64,000 nt of DNA from Bradyrhizobium sp. CCGE-LA001 (GTDB lineage Bacteria > Pseudomonadota > Alphaproteobacteria > Rhizobiales > Xanthobacteraceae). Both the position numbers and the translations under genes were made by a program. The stretch spans positions 6,813,501 to 6,877,500 of the forward strand of contig NZ_CP013949.1 in the NCBI RefSeq assembly GCF_000296215.2, read 5' to 3'. Each line of letters opens with the position of its first letter. The stretch's first letter is position 1. The notes beneath the pieces were generated by a model. The model was not told where the DNA came from. It worked only from the letters and a program-made list of their open reading frames with translations, and made no database searches. Positions 62,473-64,000 of this stretch are shown here, piece by piece.

Positions 62473-62705
62473 TTGTTTGCCTGCAGCCCCGCTCTGCCTA
62501 GCTCCTGCAGGAGCTTCAGCGTGCGCTCCGCTTCGGCGGGGTCGATTTTGGCCAGAGCGTGGCCGACGTGGACGAGGACGTAGTCCCCGGGGGTGAGATT
62601 CTGAACGAGCGCGATCGATATCTCGATCCTGACGCCGTCGACAGAAACGACGGCCAAGTCATCGGGAAGAATTTCTGCGATCTCAGCCGGTACTGAGAGA
62701 CACAT
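62469..62705 (-). CDS. hypC: HypC, hydrogenase maturation chaperone (78 aa)
   Basis: HypC begins MCLSVPAEI with the essential Cys2 that binds the iron and contacts the hydrogenase large subunit. LTPGDYVLVHVGHALAKIDPAEAERTL is the conserved middle. It starts one base after the end of hypF and overlaps hypD by 4 nt. Confidence 0.97.
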   Translation of the reverse strand: MCLSVPAEIAEILPDDLAVVSVDGVRIEISIALVQNLTPGDYVLVHVGHALAKIDPAEAERTLKLLQELGRAGLQANK

Positions 62706-62706
62706 G

Positions 62707-64000
62707 TCAGGCTGCTCCTCTCAGGCCTAGCGAACTCTCGCCAATCTGCAGACCGGCGACCCAGGCTTGTCCAAGGCTCAAACCGCCGTCATTGGGCGGC
62801 ACCTCGCAAGGCAGTAGAGGAGCAAGACCGGCTGCGGTGCAACCGTTCTGGATCTCATGGGCCAGCACTACGTTCTGGAAACAGCCGCCGCTCAGAACGA
62901 CAGTCGAGACACCGGTTGCGCGCGCTGCGCGCGTGAGCCAATCAACGCAGCCAGCGGCAAACGTGCCATGAAACAGCTCCGCTCCCTCGTTGACGTCAAC
63001 CTTGTATGCAATCAGAGCCGCAAACAGCGGGCCAAACGATAGCACGCCGTCGTCGATCAACCAGCCGTGTTCGAGTACAGCAGTCCGCCGCACACAGGCC
63101 TCGAGCTTCATCGCGGCTTCGCCCTCATAGGTCTGCAAAGTCGCAATTCCCAGCAGCGCCGCCGCTGCGTCGAACAGCCGACCTGCGCTGGTCGTAGTGG
63201 CCCCGCCCGCCTGATCGAGGAGCGCCCCCAGACGTTCGGCCTTTGGCTGCTCTGCAAAGCGATATCGGATGTCGTTTCTCCGCCCCAGTAAGTGAAGTAT
63301 TGCGCTCGCCATTCGCCAAGGCTCCCGAACGGCATGATCTCCGCCAGGCATTTTTAGCGGCGCAAGATGCCCGATGCGTTGAAACCTGATCTCTTCGCAT
63401 AACAAAAGCTCGCCGCCCCAGTTGCCGCCGTCGGAGCCATAGCCATGGCCGTCGAGCACAAGAGCGAGCGTGGGTCGCTCAAGACCATGCTCCGCGATGA
63501 CGGCGGCAGCATGCGCGTGGTGATGCTGGACAGCGATTCGTGCGCGACCGGTTGCTTCCGCAAAGCGGGTAGATGCCATGTCGGGATGCAAATCATGCGC
63601 AATGACAACAGGCTCAACGTCGAGGGCTGACGTGAGGTGCCGGATAGTCTCCTCAAAGAACCGGATGCCTTCGGCCGTATCGAGGTCACCGATGTGTTGC
63701 GAGACGAACGCTTCGTTTCCGCGCGTCAGGGTGATGGTCGATTTCAATGCACCGCCGACAGCGAGTACGGGCGGCAGCGACCGCGCGAGCTGAACCGGTT
63801 CGGGAACATAGCCGCGCGCGCGACGAACGAACTGACGCCGCCCTGCAATCACAGATAGAACGGAATCATCGATCCGCGTGAGGATGTTTCGATCATGGGT
63901 CACAATCAGATCGGCGATGCCCGCGAGCCGCCTCAGAGCCTCCGTGTTGTCGATCGGGAGCGGCTCGCCGCTGAAATTGGCGCTGGTGCAGACCATGACC
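62707..64000 (-). CDS. hypF: HypF, carbamoyltransferase, C-terminal part (start outside window)
   Basis: HypF makes carbamoyl-adenylate and transfers it to HypE. The visible part begins in the YrdC-like domain (VCTSANFSGEPL) and continues into the Kae1-like carbamoyltransferase domain with VQHHHAHAAAVIAEHGL, LVLDGHGYGSDGGNWGGELL, VLSGGCFQNVVL and PPNDGGLSLGQAWVA. About 430 residues are present; the acylphosphatase and zinc-finger parts lie beyond base 64000. The frame is open to the edge. Confidence 0.97.
   Translation of the reverse strand, partial: VMVCTSANFSGEPLPIDNTEALRRLAGIADLIVTHDRNILTRIDDSVLSVIAGRRQFVRRARGYVPEPVQLARSLPPVLAVGGALKSTITLTRGNEAFVSQHIGDLDTAEGIRFFEETIRHLTSALDVEPVVIAHDLHPDMASTRFAEATGRARIAVQHHHAHAAAVIAEHGLERPTLALVLDGHGYGSDGGNWGGELLLCEEIRFQRIGHLAPLKMPGGDHAVREPWRMASAILHLLGRRNDIRYRFAEQPKAERLGALLDQAGGATTTSAGRLFDAAAALLGIATLQTYEGEAAMKLEACVRRTAVLEHGWLIDDGVLSFGPLFAALIAYKVDVNEGAELFHGTFAAGCVDWLTRAARATGVSTVVLSGGCFQNVVLAHEIQNGCTAAGLAPLLPCEVPPNDGGLSLGQAWVAGLQIGESSLGLRGAA

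Overview
The window reads as a stretch of an alphaproteobacterial symbiosis or nitrogen-fixation island, most probably from Bradyrhizobium. The evidence is the gene order nifD-K-E-N-X, iscN-nifS-fixU-(SIR2)-nifB-fdxN-nifZ, nifH-nifQ and fixB-C-X, with fixA and nifA absent from the block, plus hyp genes beside it. Decayed insertion sequences and gene fragments lie between the operons. The GC content is about 55-58%, and the spacers look like island DNA.

Layout. 1-2785: a plus-strand cluster of a HemN-like radical SAM enzyme (cut by the window edge), a PrnB/indoleamine-dioxygenase-like heme protein and a GNAT acetyltransferase, which looks like an undescribed small-molecule pathway. 3929-9766: a minus-strand esterase, alcohol dehydrogenase and aldehyde dehydrogenase, divergent from a XylR/DmpR-type sigma-54 activator, with a -24/-12 element in between. 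9767-25178: a gene-poor accessory zone holding an orphan ABC substrate-binding protein, an EamA exporter, small secreted proteins, a pair of related P-loop ATPases and a 1.4-kb tandem duplication that killed one ATPase copy. 25179-26130: ahpC followed by a decayed ahpD.

26430-57665 is the nitrogen-fixation region, nearly all on the minus strand. In transcription order it holds: a ferredoxin with sufB and the dead genes sufC and sufD; nifDKENX-DUF269-CCE_0567-fdxB and a frameshifted Rieske gene; iscN-(nifU remnant)-nifS-fixU-(SIR2 pseudogene); nifB-fdxN-nifZ-nifZ2-DUF3024 and a small ORF; a thioredoxin-like [2Fe-2S] ferredoxin; and nifH-nifQ-nifV-nifW-fixBCX. Sigma-54 -24/-12 promoters precede ferredoxin-sufB, nifD, iscN, nifB and nifH. 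Exact TGT-N10-ACA NifA sites accompany all of these except nifB. One such site sits between two divergent -24/-12 elements, which puts the unknown gene at 45394 under probable NifA control. 58718-64000: alanine dehydrogenase with a strong terminator, then hypE, hypD, hypC and the 3' part of hypF (hydrogenase maturation).

Together the genes encode nitrogenase structural proteins, FeMo-co synthesis (nifB, E, N, Q, V, X), Fe-S supply (nifS, iscN, sufB), electron delivery (fixBCX and several ferredoxins) and, beyond the edge, H2 recycling. NifV suggests the strain may make its own homocitrate and so fix nitrogen outside a host. All calls come from reading the sequence and from remembered family features; no database search was run.
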